Positions 16,294 through 25,756 of a stretch of DNA of 64,000 bases are shown piece by piece. Below the pieces are notes generated by a model that was not told the DNA's origin, made no database searches, and saw nothing but the letters and a program-made list of their open reading frames with translations. How positions within the stretch are numbered: the stretch's first letter is position 1; each line of letters begins with the position of its first letter. Source of the DNA: Casp-actino8 sp039800005. GTDB taxonomy: Bacteria; Actinomycetota; Acidimicrobiia; Acidimicrobiales; Ilumatobacteraceae. A program made the position numbers and the translations under genes. The DNA is taken from assembly GCA_039800005.1 (NCBI GenBank), contig JBDLRN010000031.1, positions 1-64,000 on the forward strand. The letters are read 5' to 3'.

Positions 16294-18003
16294 TCAGCGG
16301 CGTGGACCGCGGATCAGTCGACCCGGAAGTTCGCCGGTGAACTCGTCGCGTTCGACGGTCGGCACTCCGTTCACGATCGTGGCCAGGTAGCCCACGCCGC
16401 GTTGCACCAGGCGACGTCCGCTCGCGGGCAGATCGAACACCATGCGCGGCACGTCGAAGCCGAGCCGGTCGTAGTCGATCACGTTGAGGTCGGCGCGCAT
16501 TCCCGGTGCCACGAGTCCGCGATCGTGCAGGCCGTAGAACTCGGCGGTCTGACGGGTCTGACGGTGCACCACCGACTCGAGCGGCAGGCGAGGCCCACGC
16601 CGACGATCGCGCGTCCAGTGGGTGAGCATGAACGTGGGCATTCCACCGTCGCAGATCGCGCCGCAATGGGCGCCCGCATCGGAGAGGCCCATGCGGGTTT
16701 GCGGATGTTGGTGCACGTCGTGGATCATCGACAGGTCGCCGTACGAATAGTTGAAGAACGGCGCGTAGATCATGCCGTTGCCGTCGCGCGACACGAGTTG
16801 GTCGAGCACGATCTCGGCGACCGGTCGACCGATGCGACGAGACAGAGCGGCGATCGAATCGTCGCGGCTCGGCTCGTAGTCGATGTCGGCTCCTTCGACC
16901 AGCCACATGCCGTCGGCCTTGTCGATCACGACTTTCGCGAAGAGTCCACCGTCGTCGGGGATCTCGTTCACGATGCGATGGCGACGGGCCGGATCGGCGA
17001 GGGCCACCAGACGTTCGGGCATCGGCAGATGCGCCACCTCGGCGTATGCCGGATGGAACAACAGCGGGTGAACGCTGCCGTGGAGGCAGTACAGGATGCC
17101 GATCGAGCGGCCGGCCACTTGCGCGTAGACGGGGATGCCGTCGGCGTGGGCCTCGGTGAGCAAGTCGAGCACTCGTCGCCACAAGTCGGGGGACTGATCG
17201 GTCTGACTGAGATTCACACTCACCGGTCGGCCTGTGCGGCGGGCCAACTCGCGCATCCAGGTCCACTCCTCGTCGGGGACCCGCACGTGCTCGGGCGAGA
17301 ACTGGAAGTTGCCGTGTCCGACCCGCGCCATGGCCTCGGCGATGGCGTAGAGCTCGTCGGCGTCGACCATGGTGCCGGGGACGAGTTCGCCACTGCGTGA
17401 ACGGTGAAGAGGAGTGCGGCTGGTCGAGAAGCCGAGCGCGCCAGCGCGAAGGGCTTCTTCGACGATGTCGGCCATGTGTCGCGCGTCGTCGGCCGTGGCC
17501 GGTTCGTTGTCGGCGCCCCGCTGGCCCATCACGTAGGCGCGCACCGGTCCGTGCGCGATGAGGGCACCCACGTCGACGGCGTACGAGCGCGACTCCACGG
17601 CGTCGAGGTACTGCGGGAACGTCTCCCACTGCCAGTCGATGCCGTCGGTCATCGCCGAACCCGGAATGTCCTCGACGCCCTCCATCAGTTCGATCAGCCA
17701 TTCGTGGCGATCGGGGTGGGCGGGGGCGAAGCCGACTCCGCAATTGCCCATCACCACGGTGGTGACACCGTGCCACGAACTGGGGGTGAGCCACGGGTCC
17801 CACGAGACTTGCGCGTCGTAGTGAGTGTGCACGTCGACGAAGCCCGGAGTGACGAGCGCGCCGTCGGCGTCGATGGTGCGAGCCGCCGACGAGACCTGGC
17901 CCACTTCCACGACGCGACCGTCGCGTATTCCGACGTCGGCCGAACGAGCGGGCGCCCCCGATCCGTCGACCAGTCGTCCCCCGACGATGTTGAGGTCGTT
18001 CAT
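16294..18003 (-). CDS. Amidohydrolase, N-acyl-D-amino-acid deacylase family
   Basis: A 569-residue metal-dependent hydrolase. The early beta domain leads to the metal site GFVDVHTHYDAQ (His59 and His61), followed by GVTTVVMGNCGVGFAP, a hallmark of the D-aminoacylase/dihydroorotase-like branch. SDAGAHCG later gives a metal-binding Asp. Families of this length hydrolyse N-acyl-D-amino acids or related amides; the exact substrate is unknown. The ATG at 18003 is chosen. It lies ten bases after the stop of the downstream-oriented HisN-type gene on the same strand, so the two are probably co-transcribed. Confidence 0.8.
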   Translation of the reverse strand: MNDLNIVGGRLVDGSGAPARSADVGIRDGRVVEVGQVSSAARTIDADGALVTPGFVDVHTHYDAQVSWDPWLTPSSWHGVTTVVMGNCGVGFAPAHPDRHEWLIELMEGVEDIPGSAMTDGIDWQWETFPQYLDAVESRSYAVDVGALIAHGPVRAYVMGQRGADNEPATADDARHMADIVEEALRAGALGFSTSRTPLHRSRSGELVPGTMVDADELYAIAEAMARVGHGNFQFSPEHVRVPDEEWTWMRELARRTGRPVSVNLSQTDQSPDLWRRVLDLLTEAHADGIPVYAQVAGRSIGILYCLHGSVHPLLFHPAYAEVAHLPMPERLVALADPARRHRIVNEIPDDGGLFAKVVIDKADGMWLVEGADIDYEPSRDDSIAALSRRIGRPVAEIVLDQLVSRDGNGMIYAPFFNYSYGDLSMIHDVHQHPQTRMGLSDAGAHCGAICDGGMPTFMLTHWTRDRRRGPRLPLESVVHRQTRQTAEFYGLHDRGLVAPGMRADLNVIDYDRLGFDVPRMVFDLPASGRRLVQRGVGYLATIVNGVPTVERDEFTGELPGRLIRGPRR

Positions 18004-18013
18004 CGACCGAACG

Positions 18014-18802
18014 CTAACAAAGGCGCGCGACGACCTCGTCGTGTAGTGCGCCGTTGCTGGAGACCGCCGAACCGGTGGAGAGAGTTCGCACGCCGCAGCG
18101 ATCGGTGAGTCGACCACCGGCGGCCTCGACGACGGCCTGCACCGCCGCGATGTCGTAGGGCTCGAGGCCGATGGCGTCGACGGCGACGTCGATCACCCCC
18201 TCGGCGACCAACATGTGCTGCCAGAAGTCGCCGAAGCCTCGACTCCGATGGGCGTCGCGTTGCAGCATCACGAGTTGATCGGTCATGCCGAGTGCGTGCC
18301 AACCCTCGTTCATGGTGACACTTACGTGTGCGTCCGACAATCGAGACGTGTCGGACACGGCGATGCGTCGTCCGTTGACGAAGGCTCGACCCGGCGTCGA
18401 CCACCAGCGACGGTTCAAGGCCGGTGCCGACACCACACCGAGGACCGGACCGTGGTCGGCGTGCACGAGCGCGACGAGAGTTCCCCACACCGGTACTCCG
18501 CGCACGAAGTTCGACGTACCGTCGATCGGATCGATGACCCAGGTCCAGGGTGACGAGGTGTCTCCGCCGGCTCCGTGTTCCTCGCCGAAGATGGCGTGCT
18601 GCGGACGTTCGGCGAGCAGGAGTTCGACGAGCGCCGCTTCGCAGCCGCGGTCGATCTCGGTGACTTCGGTGCGATCGGCCTTGCGCGACAGCGTGAAGGC
18701 TCGGGACTCGAACGGTGGAAGCGTGATCGAGTCGGCGAGGTCGGCCAGGCGCAGACCCAGTTCGAGATCCGACGACAGGTCGAGGTCGACCGGAACGTTC
18801 AT
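18014..18802 (-). CDS. hisN: Inositol monophosphatase family; histidinol-phosphatase-like
   Basis: A Mg2+-dependent phosphomonoesterase of 262 residues. GEEHG at 73-77 and the metal-binding WVIDPIDGTSNFVRG block (DPIDGT at 91-96) place it in the IMPase superfamily; the later GLEPYDIAAVQAVVEAAGG is the second signature. The short length and the WGTLVALVHADHG stretch resemble the HisN type of actinobacteria, which removes phosphate from histidinol phosphate. Inositol phosphatase activity cannot be excluded. It begins seven bases after the dxs stop, same strand. Confidence 0.75.
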   Translation of the reverse strand: MNVPVDLDLSSDLELGLRLADLADSITLPPFESRAFTLSRKADRTEVTEIDRGCEAALVELLLAERPQHAIFGEEHGAGGDTSSPWTWVIDPIDGTSNFVRGVPVWGTLVALVHADHGPVLGVVSAPALNRRWWSTPGRAFVNGRRIAVSDTSRLSDAHVSVTMNEGWHALGMTDQLVMLQRDAHRSRGFGDFWQHMLVAEGVIDVAVDAIGLEPYDIAAVQAVVEAAGGRLTDRCGVRTLSTGSAVSSNGALHDEVVARLC

Positions 18803-18809
18803 GCACCGC

Positions 18810-20777
18810 TCACGATCGTGCGGCGTGGACGACCGACACGATGCCCTCGGTGTCGAGGCCGAGTTGGGCGAGGATGCGATCGGGTTTGGCCTGCGGGATG
18901 AACTTGGTGGGAACGCCGAGAACCTTCACCGGTGTGGTGGGATCGATGTCGGCGATCTGACCCGCGATCGTGGATCCGATCCCACCGTCGCGGATTCCGT
19001 CCTCGATGGTGACGACCAGTTCGTGTCGCGCGGCGTCGGCGATCATGGCCGGATCGAGTGGTGCGCACGACCGCACGTCCCACACCGTCGCCTCGACACC
19101 GGACTCGCGCAAGGTTTCGGCGGCCTTGAGAGACGCGGCGACCATCTTGCCCACGGCCAGGAGGGCCACCGACCCGTCGCCGGTGACGAGGCGGCGAGCC
19201 TCGAGACCGTTTCCGACGTCGTCGGCGGCCACTTGACGGGCGGCGCCCTTCGGATAGCGGATCACGACCGGACCGGCATCGGACAACGCGATCGCGTCGT
19301 GGAGCATCTGATGGAGTTCTTGCGCGCTCGACGGAGCGAGCACGCGCATGCCCGGCACCTTCGACAAGAGGGCCAAGTCGTAGATGCCGTGATGGCTCGG
19401 GCCGTCGTCGCCCGTGATGCCCGCGCGATCGAGGCAGAAGATCACCGGGAGTCGATGCAGTGCCACGTCGTAGACGACTTGGTCCCACGCGCGACTGAGG
19501 AAGGTGGAGTAGAGGGCGACCACCGGTCGAAGGCCGCCCATGGCCATTCCGGCCGCGCCGGTGACGGCGTGCTGTTCGGCGATACCGACGTCGAAGAAGC
19601 GATCCGGATGGCGGTGCTGGAAAGGAATGAGACCGGTGGGTCCGGGCATGGCGGCGGTGATGGCAACGATGCGTGGATCGCCTTCGGATTCCTTCACGAT
19701 GGCTTCGGCGAAGGCTTGTGTGTAGCCGGTCGGCACCGCCTTGGGTGGTCCGACGTTGGGGTCGAACACCGGTGCATCGTGGAGATGCTTCTCGTCGTCG
19801 TCCTCGGCCGGGGGATAGCCCTTGCCCTTCTGGGTCACGACGTGCACGACGATCGGGCCTTCGGACGAGAGATCCTCGGCACTGCGCAACGCCCGTTCGA
19901 GTTCGCGTACGTCGTGGCCGTCGATGGGTCCGATGTAGCGAACGCCGAGAGCCTCGAAGAACGAGGGCGGCTGGAGGAATTCACGCACGGCGGCCTTGAC
20001 CGCCTCGACGCCGCGTTCGGCTTGTTGTCCGACGACCGGGAGGTTCTGGAGCCAGGCCTCGAGTCGGCGCTGCCGTTGCACGTAGACCGGATTCATGCGA
20101 ATGCGCGTGAGTCCGTGCGACAGTTTCTCGGAGATGCGCTCGGGGAATGCCGGACGATCGATCGCGCCGGTGGCCGAACCCGAGGAGGTCGGACGCTCGT
20201 CGTCGACCGGAAGGTTCTGCGTGAGATTGGAAATGGTGGGGGCGTAACTGCGCCCGTTGTCGTTCAGAACGACGATCACGCGTCGACGGCTGTGACCGAG
20301 GTTGTTCAACGCTTCGTACGCCATGCCGCCGGTCATCGAGCCGTCGCCGATCACGGCCACGATGTGACGATGATCGTCGACTCCGGCGTCGCGCGCCACG
20401 GCCAATCCGTAGGCGTAGGAGAGCACGGTGGACGCGTGACTGTTCTCGATGTAGTCGTGCTGGCTCTCCTCGCGACTCGGATAGCCCGACAGTCCGCCCG
20501 ACTGGCGCAGTTCGGAGAAGCCGGCCGCCCGGCCGGTGACGATCTTGTGCACGTACGACTGATGTCCGGTGTCCCACAGGATCGCGTCACGCGGCGACTC
20601 GAAGACCCGATGCAGAGCGAGAGTCAGTTCGACCGCGCCGAGATTCGATCCGAGGTGACCTCCGTGGTCGGCCACGGCACGCACGATGAAGTCGCGGATC
20701 TCACCGCTCAACTCGTCGAGTTCGGGGTACGAGAGTCGGCGGAGGTCGCCGGGCTCGCGAATGGCGTCGAGGGACAT
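18810..20777 (-). CDS. dxs: 1-deoxy-D-xylulose-5-phosphate synthase
   Basis: First enzyme of the MEP isoprenoid pathway, a thiamine-pyrophosphate enzyme joining pyruvate and glyceraldehyde 3-phosphate. The 655-residue protein has HLGSNLGAVELTLALH at 41-56, the TPP-binding motif from GDGSMTGG (144) to LNDN (171-174), IDGHD in the middle and CLDRAGITGDDGPSHHG in the pyrimidine domain. Length and motifs are normal. It needs TPP, the product of the thiamine genes 4 kb away, though no direct link is implied. Confidence 0.95.
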   Translation of the reverse strand: MSLDAIREPGDLRRLSYPELDELSGEIRDFIVRAVADHGGHLGSNLGAVELTLALHRVFESPRDAILWDTGHQSYVHKIVTGRAAGFSELRQSGGLSGYPSREESQHDYIENSHASTVLSYAYGLAVARDAGVDDHRHIVAVIGDGSMTGGMAYEALNNLGHSRRRVIVVLNDNGRSYAPTISNLTQNLPVDDERPTSSGSATGAIDRPAFPERISEKLSHGLTRIRMNPVYVQRQRRLEAWLQNLPVVGQQAERGVEAVKAAVREFLQPPSFFEALGVRYIGPIDGHDVRELERALRSAEDLSSEGPIVVHVVTQKGKGYPPAEDDDEKHLHDAPVFDPNVGPPKAVPTGYTQAFAEAIVKESEGDPRIVAITAAMPGPTGLIPFQHRHPDRFFDVGIAEQHAVTGAAGMAMGGLRPVVALYSTFLSRAWDQVVYDVALHRLPVIFCLDRAGITGDDGPSHHGIYDLALLSKVPGMRVLAPSSAQELHQMLHDAIALSDAGPVVIRYPKGAARQVAADDVGNGLEARRLVTGDGSVALLAVGKMVAASLKAAETLRESGVEATVWDVRSCAPLDPAMIADAARHELVVTIEDGIRDGGIGSTIAGQIADIDPTTPVKVLGVPTKFIPQAKPDRILAQLGLDTEGIVSVVHAARS

Positions 20778-20789
20778 GGTGACGTCACG

Positions 20790-21797
20790 CTAGCCCTGGG
20801 GTGCCGAGGGCACGTCGGCGGAAACCTCGGTGTGACCGGTGCTTCGTGAGCCATCGCTCGTCGGCGACGTCCGGTCTGCCGAACTCTCGGTTGAAGTCGC
20901 GGCCTGCGCCTGCAGACATCGGCGTTCGTGACGGTCGTCGAGGCGATTCTGATTCCAGCGGTGCAGCCCCCAGCCGAGCAGGGCGCCCACGCCGAGGGCC
21001 AACTGGCCACCCACGCCGTCGATCCAGTAGTGGTTCCCGGTGACCACGATGCAGAACAAGGTCGCGGCCGGATACAGCAACACGGCGATCTTGGTCCAGC
21101 GCTTGCGCAGCAGGGGCCACATGGCGAAGGCGCACCAACTGGCCCACCCGATGTGGAGGCTGGGCATGGCCGCGTACTGGTTGGAGATCGAGTTCATGGT
21201 GTCGGACTCGAAGGTCCAGAGGCCGCCGCCGTAGTCGGGGAGAGTGTCGACGAATCCGAAGGTTCCGTCGTCCTCGGTTCCGGCGACGCCGTCGGCGCCG
21301 GTGTCGCGCAACGGACTCGCGATGCACGCACCGCCGTATCCGCCGTTCGGGCCGGGACACGGCGCATCGAGCAGACGCGGCGGCATCACCGGGAAGAGTG
21401 AGAAGCCGACGATGGCGAGTGCGGTGGTGATGGCGAGCGTGTTGCGCCATTGCGGGAACACGTGAGGCCGCTTGACGAACAGCACCCAGAAGACTCCGAG
21501 GGTGACCGCGAAGTGAGCCGTGCCGTAGTACGTGTTCCAGAACCGGATGAACCAGTCGTAGGACAAGAACCAGTCCTGCACGGTTTCCTCGTGGTACAGG
21601 CCGATGAAGCGTTCGAGTCGAATGAGGCGCTCGGCATTGTTGAAGGCTTGTTCTGGTACGCCGTCGGCGGCGATCACGGCCGAACCGAACTGATTACGGG
21701 TCCAGGAGTACACGAGATAGAAGACCCCCATGATGAGGGTCTCTTTCCACCAGAACGTCCGATGCGCGCGAGGGGGCACGATCGGGGCGGTTTCCAC
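20790..21797 (-). CDS. PAP2 superfamily membrane protein (inositol-phosphotransferase-like)
   Basis: A 335-residue membrane protein with about six hydrophobic segments. The AAMPSLHIGWA and GNHYWIDGVGG blocks supply the two PAP2 histidines, in the arrangement seen in the AUR1/inositol phosphorylceramide synthase-like branch (PAP2_3). A Gly/Asp-rich insertion between the segments (DTGADGVAGTEDDGT) resembles an extracytoplasmic calcium-binding loop. It may act on a lipid phosphate or phosphoinositol donor; the substrate is unknown. The C-terminal 50 residues are polar and likely disordered. It ends 13 bases before the dxs start. Confidence 0.78.
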   Translation of the reverse strand: METAPIVPPRAHRTFWWKETLIMGVFYLVYSWTRNQFGSAVIAADGVPEQAFNNAERLIRLERFIGLYHEETVQDWFLSYDWFIRFWNTYYGTAHFAVTLGVFWVLFVKRPHVFPQWRNTLAITTALAIVGFSLFPVMPPRLLDAPCPGPNGGYGGACIASPLRDTGADGVAGTEDDGTFGFVDTLPDYGGGLWTFESDTMNSISNQYAAMPSLHIGWASWCAFAMWPLLRKRWTKIAVLLYPAATLFCIVVTGNHYWIDGVGGQLALGVGALLGWGLHRWNQNRLDDRHERRCLQAQAATSTESSADRTSPTSDGSRSTGHTEVSADVPSAPQG

Positions 21798-21819
21798 CGA
21801 ACCAATCTAGGCTCGCCTC

Positions 21820-23211
21820 GTGATCGACGACGACGTGCTGGAACGGGTTCTGAGCGCTGCCTTGCGGACGGGTGGCGAGTTCGCCGAAGTGTTCGCATCC
21901 GATTGGCAAGGGACGGGGGTGGGTCTCGACGACGGCCGCATCGAACAGCTCTCGACGGGGCGCAGTCGGGGGGCCGGTATTCGTGTCGTACGAGGCGACA
22001 CCACCGGATTCGCGCACACCGCCGATCTGACCGAGAGCGGATTGCTCGCGGCGGCTCGGGCGGCGGCCGAGGCGGCCAGTCAGGGTGGGGGAGCGACGCG
22101 AGTGGTGGCGTTGAGCGAGAGCGCGCGTCGTGTCGTCAGTCCGGTCGACGTCGATCCGTCGACGGTCTCCAAGTCGGCCAAGGTCGCGTTGCTCCGGCGT
22201 GTCGACGAGGCCGCGCGCTCCTCGGGCGGGGCCATCGCCCAGGTGTCGGCCGGCTATTCCGACGGTCGCACGCGCATCCTCGTCGCGAACAGTGACGGAT
22301 TGCTGGCGCGCGACGAGCGAGTGCGCACCTTGCTGCGAGTGAGCGCGGTGGCCAACGGCGACACCGGGATGCAGACCGGATTCGACTCGGTCGGTCACAC
22401 CATGGGATTCGAGCTCTTCGACAAGGTTCAGGTCGAGGACGTGGCGCGCACCGCGGCGCAGCGTGCGCTCACCAAGTTGAAGGCTCGTCCGGCGCCGTCG
22501 GGTTCGTTGCCGGTCGTCATCAAGGCCGGAAGTGGCGGAGTTCTCTTCCACGAGGCCTGTGGCCACGGTCTCGAAGCCGATCTGGTGGCCAAGGGTGCGA
22601 GCGTCTATCGGGGCAAGGTCGGCGAGTTGGTCGCGTCGCCACTCGTCACTCTCGTCGACGACGGGACCATGACCCACGAGTGGGGAGCGATCGCGATCGA
22701 CGACGAAGGTCATCCCTCGCAGTACAACGTGCTCATCGAGAACGGCGTCCTGACCGACTACATGTGGGACTTCCTGCGGGCGCGCAAGGAAGGTCGACCG
22801 CAGTCCGGCAACGGGCGTCGCCAGTCGTACAAGGACCTGCCGATGGTGCGCATGACCAACACGTACGTCTTGAACGGTGACGAGGATCCCGACGACATCG
22901 TCCGCGACACCGCGCACGGCGTGTACGTCGCGCATCTCGGCGGTGGCAGCGTCAACACCGCCACCGGCGACTTCGTCTTCGGCATGACCGAGGCCTACAT
23001 GATCGAGAACGGAGAGATCACCGAGCCGCTGCGCGAAGGAAATCTCATCGGCAACGGTCCGCAGGTTCTACGCGACATCGACCGACTCGGCAACGACTTC
23101 GCCATGGGCAATCCCGGAACGTGTGGCAAAGACGGTCAAGGTGTGCCGGTCGGCGACGGTCAGCCGACCTTGCGGGTGGCGTCGCTCACCATCGGCGGCA
23201 CGGCGGCATGA
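21820..23211 (+). CDS. tldD: TldD metalloprotease
   Basis: Zinc-dependent protease subunit that with TldE cleaves small or modified peptides. The 463-residue protein contains HEACGH at 244-249, the HExxxH metal motif that defines TldD. C-terminal glycine-rich segments such as NPGTCGKDGQGVPVGDGQP are also typical. GTG at 21820 is the first start after the divergent PAP2 gene. The stop overlaps the tldE ATG as ATGA, so the two subunits are made together. No precursor peptide gene is visible near it. Confidence 0.92.
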   Translation: MIDDDVLERVLSAALRTGGEFAEVFASDWQGTGVGLDDGRIEQLSTGRSRGAGIRVVRGDTTGFAHTADLTESGLLAAARAAAEAASQGGGATRVVALSESARRVVSPVDVDPSTVSKSAKVALLRRVDEAARSSGGAIAQVSAGYSDGRTRILVANSDGLLARDERVRTLLRVSAVANGDTGMQTGFDSVGHTMGFELFDKVQVEDVARTAAQRALTKLKARPAPSGSLPVVIKAGSGGVLFHEACGHGLEADLVAKGASVYRGKVGELVASPLVTLVDDGTMTHEWGAIAIDDEGHPSQYNVLIENGVLTDYMWDFLRARKEGRPQSGNGRRQSYKDLPMVRMTNTYVLNGDEDPDDIVRDTAHGVYVAHLGGGSVNTATGDFVFGMTEAYMIENGEITEPLREGNLIGNGPQVLRDIDRLGNDFAMGNPGTCGKDGQGVPVGDGQPTLRVASLTIGGTAA

Positions 23212-24566
23212 CGTCCCCTGACCGCAGCGGCGAGCTCCTCGCGATCGCCGAACGGGTCGTCGCCATGGCGGGGGCCGGTGAACAGGTCGAGGCCTACGTG
23301 AGTCGAGGTCTGTCCACCGAGGTTCGCGTCTACGAAGGCGAGGTCGAGCATTTCGTGTCGGCTCAGAGCGAAGGCATCGGGATTCGAGTCATCCGCGACG
23401 GCCGGACCGGAACCTCCTACGCCGGAACGCTCGATCCATCGGTGATCGCCGATGTGCTGGCCGAGGCCCGTGACAATCTCGGCTACGCCGAGGTCGACGA
23501 GTGGGCCGGCCTCGCCGAACCCGATGGCGTGCCGGTCACTCCCCAGGAACTCTGGAACTTCGGACTCGAGACCACGTCCACGGCGACCAAGATCGAACTG
23601 GCGAAGGAACTCGAACGATTGACCCTCGGGCTCGATCGACGAGTCCGGGTCGACGACGCCAATTACGCCGACTCGTTCGGAGAAGCGGCGGTCGCCACAT
23701 CGACCGGAATTCGCGCCGCTGGCCGCGAGAACGGCTGTTACGTCAGTGTGGGTACGTTGGCCGACGACGGTGACGAGACCCAGACCGGTTTCGGTTTCGC
23801 AGTGGGCCGCGCGGTCGACGAACTCGACGTCGCGCGGGCGGCATCGGAGGCCGTCGATCGGGCCACCCGATTGCTCGGAGCCACCAAGCCGTCGTCTCGG
23901 CGCGTGACGGTCGTCCTCGATCCGTACGTGACCGCGCAGTTCCTGAGCGTCATCGGCGGAACTCTGAGCGGTGACGCGGTGGCCCGAGGTCGCAGTCTGT
24001 TCGCCGATCGACTCGGTGAAGCGGTGGCGAGTCCGTTGCTCACGTTGGTCGACGACCCGACCAATCCGCTCGCCTACACCGCGACCGACATCGACGGCGA
24101 GGGTCTGGCGGCGCGACGCAACGTGCTGATCGACGCCGGACGTCTCGATCGCTTCGTGCATTCGTCGTATTCGGCGCGTCGACTCGGGGCTCGCCCCACC
24201 GGCAACGGTGTGCGCGGGGGTTACGCCGGTTCGCCGGGTGCCGGTTGTCTGGCTCTCCAGGTCGTACCGGGCGCACGGTCGCAGGCCGAGTTGGTGGCCG
24301 ACGTGGCCGACGGCATCCTCGTCCAACAGGTACAGGGTCTGCATTCCGGCGTGAATGCGGTGTCGGGCGACTTCAGCACCGGCGCGGCCGGTCTCGTGAT
24401 CGAGAACGGGACTCTCGGTCGGCCGGTGCGCGAATTCACCATTGCGTCGACCCTGCAGCGCATGTTGCTCGACATCGCGGAAGTGGGTGGAGACCTCGAG
24501 TGGTTGCCGATGCGTTCGGCCGGGGTGTCGCTCGTGATTCACGACGTCACCATGAGCGGTTCCTAG
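23208..24566 (+). CDS. tldE: TldE/PmbA, non-catalytic partner of TldD
   Basis: A 452-residue homologue of TldD that lacks the HExxxH motif and forms the heterodimer needed for activity. Conserved blocks include EVRVYEGEVEHFVSAQSEGIGIRV near residue 35 and, late in the protein, GVNAVSGDFSTGAAGLVIENG. The ATG at 23208 overlaps the tldD stop by four bases. The pair is known from E. coli for microcin maturation and antitoxin degradation; here the targets are unknown. Confidence 0.9.
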   Translation: MTSPDRSGELLAIAERVVAMAGAGEQVEAYVSRGLSTEVRVYEGEVEHFVSAQSEGIGIRVIRDGRTGTSYAGTLDPSVIADVLAEARDNLGYAEVDEWAGLAEPDGVPVTPQELWNFGLETTSTATKIELAKELERLTLGLDRRVRVDDANYADSFGEAAVATSTGIRAAGRENGCYVSVGTLADDGDETQTGFGFAVGRAVDELDVARAASEAVDRATRLLGATKPSSRRVTVVLDPYVTAQFLSVIGGTLSGDAVARGRSLFADRLGEAVASPLLTLVDDPTNPLAYTATDIDGEGLAARRNVLIDAGRLDRFVHSSYSARRLGARPTGNGVRGGYAGSPGAGCLALQVVPGARSQAELVADVADGILVQQVQGLHSGVNAVSGDFSTGAAGLVIENGTLGRPVREFTIASTLQRMLLDIAEVGGDLEWLPMRSAGVSLVIHDVTMSGS

Positions 24567-24575
24567 TATCGATCC

Positions 24576-25391
24576 ATGCCGATCCTGCACGCCATCGTTC
24601 TCGGCATCGTGCAGGGACTCACCGAATTCCTCCCGATCTCGTCGAGCGGCCACTTGCTCGTCGTGCCTTGGCTCTTCGGATGGGAGGACTTCGACGACGC
24701 GAGTGTGAAGAAGGCATTCGACGTGGCCCTCCATCTCGGCACTCTCGTGGCGGTCGTCTTCCACTTTCGTCGCGACGTCGTCGTCCTGGTGCGACGCGGG
24801 CTGGCGCGCCCGCCACTCGATCGCGAGGGGCGACTGGCCTGGCTCCTCGTGCTCACCGCCGTACCGGCCGCGGTGGTGGGGGCGCTCTTCGAGACGTGGA
24901 TCGACGACGAACTCGGAACCCCGTTCATCATCGCGTGTTCGCTCGTGATCTTCGGACTTTTACTGGGTCATGTCGATCGCGCCAAGGGAACGCGAGCTGT
25001 CGAGGAGTTGTCGGTGCGTGACGCCTTGATCATCGGCTCGGCTCAGGTGCTGGCGCTCAATCCCGGCACGTCACGATCCGGTATCACCATGACCGCCGCC
25101 CGCGGACTCGGTTACGGGCGTGAAGCGGCCGTGCGCCTGTCGTTCCTCATGAGTCTGCCGATCATCGCCGGGGCCGGCGTGGTGAAGATGGCCGGATTGG
25201 TGTCGGACGGCGTTCCCGACGATCTGGTGGTTCCGATGATCGTGGGAGTGATCACGGCGACCCTCTCGGGCTGGGTCGCGGTGTGGGGTTTGTTGCGCCT
25301 GGTGCGCACCCGTTCGTTCACGCCGTTCGTGTTCTACCGACTGGCTGCAGCCGGGGTGATCTTCACGGCGTTGGCCGCCAGTTGGCGCTGA
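24576..25391 (+). CDS. uppP: Undecaprenyl-diphosphatase UppP (BacA)
   Basis: Integral membrane phosphatase that regenerates undecaprenyl phosphate for peptidoglycan and other wall polymers. The 271-residue product has GLTEFLPISSSGHL at 14-27, containing the essential Glu17, and a second catalytic block NPGTSRSGITM. About eight membrane segments fit the family. It follows tldE by nine bases and may share its transcript, a neighbourhood with no clear functional meaning. Confidence 0.94.
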   Translation: MPILHAIVLGIVQGLTEFLPISSSGHLLVVPWLFGWEDFDDASVKKAFDVALHLGTLVAVVFHFRRDVVVLVRRGLARPPLDREGRLAWLLVLTAVPAAVVGALFETWIDDELGTPFIIACSLVIFGLLLGHVDRAKGTRAVEELSVRDALIIGSAQVLALNPGTSRSGITMTAARGLGYGREAAVRLSFLMSLPIIAGAGVVKMAGLVSDGVPDDLVVPMIVGVITATLSGWVAVWGLLRLVRTRSFTPFVFYRLAAAGVIFTALAASWR

Positions 25392-25396
25392 GCGAA

Positions 25397-25720
25397 TCAG
25401 TCGGCGCTGGACGACGATGTCGACGAGGACGTCGACGTGGTGGTCGTGGTCGTCGCGCTCGGTGTGCTCGATGCACTCGTCGACGAATCGCTCGCACCGC
25501 TGCTGCTCGACGAGCTCGAACCACTCGACGAGCCGCGACTGTCGGTCTTGTAGAAGCCGCCGCCTTTGAAGGTCACGCCCACGGGCTGGAAGACCTTTTT
25601 CACCGGACGCGGGCGCCCGTCGGACGGGTGCGGCGCTTCGGTGAGCGGCTCGTCGGAGAAGGCCTGCTGGATCTCGATGGTCTCACCGGTGTCGATGAAC
25701 TTGTACACGTAGGTCGGCAT
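25397..25720 (-). CDS. FmdB/Ruc-like protein without zinc-ribbon cysteines
   Basis: A 107-residue protein. The N-terminal 60 residues match the FmdB family outline (MPTYVYKF at the start, then a VGVTFKGGGFYKTDSR block), but every cysteine of the usual CxxC...CxxC zinc ribbon is absent. The last 45 residues are nearly all Ser, Thr and Ala and should be disordered. In mycobacteria the equivalent gene (Rv0991c, the redox-regulated chaperone Ruc) lies beside galU, as this one does divergently. If function is conserved it would be a chaperone that cannot use thiol-based switching. The ATG at 25720 is unambiguous. Confidence 0.78.
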   Translation of the reverse strand: MPTYVYKFIDTGETIEIQQAFSDEPLTEAPHPSDGRPRPVKKVFQPVGVTFKGGGFYKTDSRGSSSGSSSSSSSGASDSSTSASSTPSATTTTTTSTSSSTSSSSAD

Positions 25721-25756
25721 AAGGGGTCTCCGAGGGGCGAAGTCTAGGCTGAGGTC

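Noticed and set aside
15821..17803. 660-residue reverse frame
   Set aside because: Arg/His-rich shadow over NfuA and the amidohydrolase; the amidohydrolase frame is the one with domain motifs.
18285..20849. 854-residue plus-strand open frame
   Set aside because: It is antisense to dxs and hisN, which are full-length, motif-complete genes; composition is the usual GC-rich shadow pattern.
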